A DNA stretch of 64,000 bases from SCUD01 sp036824505. Its GTDB lineage: Bacteria > Pseudomonadota > Gammaproteobacteria > Steroidobacterales > Steroidobacteraceae. Under the pieces are notes generated by a model. It saw only the letters and a list, made by a program, of their open reading frames with translations. It ran no database searches and was not told where the DNA came from. The stretch lies in assembly GCA_036824505.1 (NCBI GenBank), contig DAITAA010000012.1, positions 17,397-81,396 of the forward strand, given 5' to 3'. Both the position numbers and the translations under genes were made by a program. Numbering within the stretch: position 1 is the stretch's first letter; every line of letters begins with the position of its first letter. This document shows, one piece after another, positions 60,538 to 64,000 of this stretch.

Positions 60538-62604
60538 TCAGATGCCGGCGGCTGCGACGCCGCCGTTATGGGCCAGAAACCGCTCGAACTCCGCCGCGGA
60601 CAGCGGCTGGCACAGGTGGAAGCCCTGGGCCTGGGTGCAACCGCGGGAGCGGGCGATAGCGAGTTCCTCGGCAGTCTCGATGCCCTTGGCGATGACGAAG
60701 GCCTGGCGGGCTTTGGCGATGGAAGTCGTCAGGGCATAGATTCCGGACGCGTCGCCGGACTTCGCACTGGCACGCAGCTGCGCGTAGTCCATCTTGAATC
60801 CGTCGATGCGCAGGCGTCGAAGCGTGCCGAGGCTCGCCCGGCCGGCGCTGAAGTCGTCCACGATCAGGCCGATGCCGGCGTGGCGCAGTTCGAGGAGTTG
60901 CGCAAGGACAGATTCGCTGATGTCGAGGAAATGCTCGTCGACCTCAATCTCCAGCAGTGCGGGATCCAGGCCGAGTCCGGTCACCCGCTCGATGAGACTA
61001 CTCGCGAAATCGGGTCGCGCGAGTTGCGATTCACTGGTGTTGACGGAAAGGCACAGCGGAAATGGCAGTTCGCGGGCCCAGATGCTCGCCTGGCGGCAGG
61101 CTTCTTCCAGTGCCCAGTCGGTGACTCGCCCGGTCTCACCTGCGGATTCGGCAGTTGCGAGCAGAATGTCTGCGGTCACCAGGCCGCGCAGCGGATGCTG
61201 CCAGCGCAGCAAGGCTTCTGCGCCCGCGACCTGGCGGGTCGCGAGATCGAAGCGTGGCTGATAGTGGAGCAGGATCTGCCCTTCTGAGAGCGCATGGCGC
61301 AATTCGCCTGCCAGATCGGCGAGGTACTGCGCTGAGGCGGCCGGCGCCTGCGCCTTGTGCGGCTCGGCATCACGCTGTTGCCGGGCCTCGCTGACCGCGA
61401 GGATGGCCCGCTCGATCAGCGCCGGCACCGTATCCGCGTCCTGCGGGAATTGCGCCATGCCGATGCGCGGCGTCAGCGAGAGGTGTGCCAGTCCCTGTTC
61501 CGCAGCGGCGGCGCAGGCCTCATGGATGCGTCCGACAACGGCCTGCAGGGTATCCGGTATCTCGGCGTTCGCCACCAGCACGAGAAAGTGCACGCCATCG
61601 GCGCTCGCCACCGGGCTGTCGCCAGTATCAAGGCCGTCATGTCTCACGAGGTCGTCAGTGTGGCGCAACCTCATGACGAGCTGGTCGGCCAGGGTCCTCG
61701 CTGCGCGGTGCAGTTCGGCTTGATCGGGGTGCAATGTGGCGGGCGGGTCGAACGCCACGCACAGGAGCATCAGGCTGCGGCCCCGGAGCCGGGCGTCCGC
61801 GAGCGTGGCCGCGGCAGTGCGTTCGAACAGATAACGATTCGGAAGCCCGGTCGCGGCATCGCGATAGGCGAGGCGGAACAACTCGGCCGCGTCGGCGTCG
61901 GTGGTGCTTGCCTCGCGTATCACGACCCTGGCCCGGTCGCGACCTTCTGCGCTGATCTGTGCTTCCCACTGGGCATGGCGCAGTTCCGCGGCCTCCCGTG
62001 TTTTCAGCACCTTGCGTACGCACTGCATGATCTGTTGGGCAAATGGCGGCGACAGGACGCTGCCCAGTTCCAGATCGTCGGCCTGCGACGACTGCCGCGT
62101 CGAGGCATCAGGCTCCGATGCTTCGCTGTCGGACAGAACACTGCCGCCACGCGACACCTGCAGCGTCCGCTCGCTGCGCTCTGGCTTCACGGCCGCTGCT
62201 GCCTGCCCGGCATGATGGGCGGCCAGCCAGCCCCGCACCCGATGGCACAGCAAGGTCCAGTTCACCGGCTTGATGAGGTAATCGGTGGCGCCGGCGTCGA
62301 ATCCATCGGCGATGGCGTCATCCGCGTCCCGGCTGGTCACGACAATGATCGGTGGGCAACGCGCACCGAGTGCCGCGCGAATTTCCCGACAGGCCTCCAG
62401 ACCGGTTTTTACCGGCATCACGACGTCAAGAAATACGATCTCGGGTGGCTCCGCAACGACGCGTTCCACTGCCGCCGCGCCATCCGCCACGCTGACCACG
62501 CGGAAGTTCGCTTGAGTCAGCGCTTGCTCCAGCAGCAGGCGCTGGCCCGCATCGTCGTCCGCCACGACGGCAATCCGCACACCAGCAGATGGATCTGATT
62601 TCAT
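60538..62604 (-). CDS. Receiver-GGDEF-EAL protein with degenerate catalytic motifs
   Basis: This 688-residue protein has a receiver domain (phospho-Asp in 'IVFLDVVMPVKTG', Lys in 'DYLIKPVNW'), a linker, a GGDEF-like domain starting at 'YRDAATGLPNRYLF' and a C-terminal EAL domain ('GAEALLRWQHPLRG'). The GGDEF signature is replaced by 'ADGVHF'. In the EAL domain the loop reads 'DDFSAGRASL', and the usual AEGVE is 'AKGIE', so a catalytic Glu is Lys. It is probably not an active cyclase and perhaps not an active phosphodiesterase, more likely a c-di-GMP-binding or scaffolding regulator. It follows the intact GGDEF-EAL gene by 10 nt. Confidence 0.85.
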   Translation of the reverse strand: MKSDPSAGVRIAVVADDDAGQRLLLEQALTQANFRVVSVADGAAAVERVVAEPPEIVFLDVVMPVKTGLEACREIRAALGARCPPIIVVTSRDADDAIADGFDAGATDYLIKPVNWTLLCHRVRGWLAAHHAGQAAAAVKPERSERTLQVSRGGSVLSDSEASEPDASTRQSSQADDLELGSVLSPPFAQQIMQCVRKVLKTREAAELRHAQWEAQISAEGRDRARVVIREASTTDADAAELFRLAYRDAATGLPNRYLFERTAAATLADARLRGRSLMLLCVAFDPPATLHPDQAELHRAARTLADQLVMRLRHTDDLVRHDGLDTGDSPVASADGVHFLVLVANAEIPDTLQAVVGRIHEACAAAAEQGLAHLSLTPRIGMAQFPQDADTVPALIERAILAVSEARQQRDAEPHKAQAPAASAQYLADLAGELRHALSEGQILLHYQPRFDLATRQVAGAEALLRWQHPLRGLVTADILLATAESAGETGRVTDWALEEACRQASIWARELPFPLCLSVNTSESQLARPDFASSLIERVTGLGLDPALLEIEVDEHFLDISESVLAQLLELRHAGIGLIVDDFSAGRASLGTLRRLRIDGFKMDYAQLRASAKSGDASGIYALTTSIAKARQAFVIAKGIETAEELAIARSRGCTQAQGFHLCQPLSAAEFERFLAHNGGVAAAGI

Positions 62605-62614
62605 TGAGGCCTGA

Positions 62615-64000
62615 TCACGCTGTTGTCTCTGATGCCGGTATCTTGAGTGTCAAATTCGGAGAATCCCGGAGCAGGTCCTCGAGCTGTGCAGGCGGCAATG
62701 GTTTGCTGAACAGAAAACCCTGGATCTGGTCGCAGCCCTGGCGGCGCAGGAATTCCAGTTGCTCCACGACCTCGACGCCTTCCGCGACGGTCGTCAGCTT
62801 CAATTCGCGGGCCATCGCAATGATGGCCGAGCAGATCGCCGCATCGTCGCTGCTGATCAGCAGGTCCTTGACGAAAGACCGGTCGATCTTCAGCGAGTCC
62901 ACCGGGAACTGCTTCAGATAGCCGAGCGACGAATAACCGGTGCCAAAATCGTCGATCGAGATCCGGATCCCGGCTTCACGCAGTCGTCGCAGCGCGGCGA
63001 TGACCTCGCCGATGTCCCGCATCAACAGGCTTTCGGTGATCTCGAGCTCGAGATTCTCCGGCTTGATGCGATGATGCTCAACGGCGTGGAGCACGGAATC
63101 AACGAAATCCGCCCTTGCGAACTGGATCGTCGACAAGTTGACCGAGACGCAGAGATTGCCGAGATGACCGTCGGCCCAGGCGCTGATCTGCCGGCAGGCC
63201 TCGTGTATGACCCAATCACCGAGGCGCCGCATGATGCCGGTTTCCTCGGCGAGCGGGATGAAGGTGCCTGGTGAGATCCAGCCGCGCCGGGAGTGATTCC
63301 AGCGCAGCAGCGCCTCGGCCGAACCGACGGCGCCGGTGTGCGCATCGACCTGCGGCTGGTAATGAAGGGTCAATTCGCTGGTGCCAATGGCGTTGCGCAG
63401 GTCGTTCTCGAGATCCAGGCGATCTAGCAGTACGCCGCCCTTGGCGTTGCTGGCGAAGGTGTGCTGATTGCGGCCCTGGTCCTTGGCTTCGTACATGGCC
63501 ATGTCCGCCTTGACCAGCAGATCTTCGATTTCGGTGCCGTCCTCCGGGTACAAAGAGATGCCGATGCTCGGAGTCACGACGAACTGGTGGCCTTCGGAGC
63601 TGAACGGCTCGGCCAGTGCGTGGCGTACCCGTGTCGCTACGGTGGTGATCTGGTCCTGATGCTGGATATCCGTCAACAACAGCACGAACTCGTCGCCTCC
63701 CAGGCGTGCGACGCGTGCGAACGCCTGGTCGTCGTTCGGGGTGGCGCGGGCCACGAAGTCCGCGGGTCGCACGCAGGTCTCGAGCCGTCGCGCCACGGAC
63801 TGGAGCAGGGCGTCGCCCACGCCGTGTCCGAGCGTGTCGTTGATCCGCTTGAAACGGTCCAGGTCGATGAACAGGATCGCCATGCGGCTCTTCCTGCGCT
63901 CGCTCGCCCGGATCGCGCGTCGCAGTTCCCGCACAAAAAGCTGCCGGTTTGGCAGGCCGGTGAGGGTGTCGTAGTAGGCCAGGTACTGGATCCGTGCTTC
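62615..64000 (-). CDS. GGDEF-EAL protein, intact motifs (5' end outside window)
   Basis: The frame is open to base 64000, so the N-terminus (probably a sensory part) is missing. The visible 461 residues begin at 'YLAYYDTLTGLPNRQLF', the usual GGDEF entry. The signature GGDEF is intact ('RLGGDEFVLLL'), preceded by a short insertion ('TPNDDQAF'). The EAL domain keeps all key motifs: EALLRW, 'SVNLSTIQF', LEITES, DDFGTGYSSL, LKIDRSF, AEGVE and 'IQGFLFSKPL'. It may both make and degrade c-di-GMP. It precedes the degenerate paralogue in the same operon, which suggests joint function. Confidence 0.9.
   Translation of the reverse strand, partial: EARIQYLAYYDTLTGLPNRQLFVRELRRAIRASERRKSRMAILFIDLDRFKRINDTLGHGVGDALLQSVARRLETCVRPADFVARATPNDDQAFARVARLGGDEFVLLLTDIQHQDQITTVATRVRHALAEPFSSEGHQFVVTPSIGISLYPEDGTEIEDLLVKADMAMYEAKDQGRNQHTFASNAKGGVLLDRLDLENDLRNAIGTSELTLHYQPQVDAHTGAVGSAEALLRWNHSRRGWISPGTFIPLAEETGIMRRLGDWVIHEACRQISAWADGHLGNLCVSVNLSTIQFARADFVDSVLHAVEHHRIKPENLELEITESLLMRDIGEVIAALRRLREAGIRISIDDFGTGYSSLGYLKQFPVDSLKIDRSFVKDLLISSDDAAICSAIIAMARELKLTTVAEGVEVVEQLEFLRRQGCDQIQGFLFSKPLPPAQLEDLLRDSPNLTLKIPASETTA

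Noticed and set aside
1..64000. tRNA, rRNA, CRISPR arrays, insertion sequences, prophage
   Set aside because: No cloverleaf, regularly spaced repeats, transposase or phage-type genes were seen when reading both strands.

Overview
The window is a high-GC, gene-dense stretch of a Gram-negative proteobacterial chromosome. TonB-dependent receptor, MtrB-type porin, lipoprotein decaheme cytochrome and sigma54 machinery all point that way; a gammaproteobacterium is most likely, but the genus cannot be read from the sequence. A run of exactly 100 N at 44515-44614 shows a scaffolded, probably metagenomic, assembly. I found no rRNA, tRNA, CRISPR array, insertion sequence or phage gene.

Layout. (1) 1-7281: carnitine/gamma-butyrobetaine-type catabolism: a cut-off betainyl-CoA thioesterase, a TetR regulator and an acyl-CoA dehydrogenase, facing a three-gene operon (dehydrocarnitine-cleaving BKACE enzyme, ADP-forming acyl-CoA ligase, CaiD-like hydratase), with a divergent NCS1 permease. 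(2) 7339-15105: exported hydrolases (DUF885, amidohydrolase, an M14 peptidase-CocE fusion) and an AlkB alkane hydroxylase. (3) 15213-33927: a divergent amine-catabolism island. On the minus strand is a tightly overlapped eight-gene operon (class III aminotransferase, two FAD amine-oxidase/phytoene-desaturase-like enzymes, GcvT-like protein, ADP-forming ligase, aldehyde dehydrogenase, enoyl-CoA hydratase, glutamine-synthetase-like ligase). On the plus strand are a TetR regulator, an acyl-CoA dehydrogenase, a PotFGHI polyamine-type transporter and a Rieske oxygenase. (4) 33991-39817: TonB receptor, an unrecognised protein, an Asp/Asn-hydroxylase-like protein and a TPR-sulfotransferase. (5) 39921-58597: an extracellular-electron-transfer island. 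(6) 58871-64000: malic enzyme and two GGDEF/EAL proteins.

The electron-transfer island is the most striking part. It holds an MtrC-MtrA-MtrB porin-cytochrome conduit (mtrC interrupted by the gap), a divergent NfnAB-KorAB module with a PFOR-like ferredoxin-domain protein, a histidine kinase with two c-type heme motifs in its periplasmic domain, a sigma54-dependent response regulator, a heptaheme cytochrome c plus membrane cytochrome b pair resembling Geobacter CbcBA, and two receiver proteins, one with a duplicated membrane hairpin.

Regulatory DNA ties the island together. FNR-type boxes lie at class II spacing from -10 elements in front of nfn-kor (44912-44925) and the heptaheme cytochrome (57383-57396), with a second perfect box at 44880-44893. 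A full-consensus sigma54 promoter (58639-58655, minus strand) precedes the two receiver genes. My reading is that oxygen status (FNR family) and periplasmic redox state (heme kinase to sigma54 activator) jointly control electron export and low-potential ferredoxin/NADPH balance. The arrangement is seen in the sequence; the circuit is inference.
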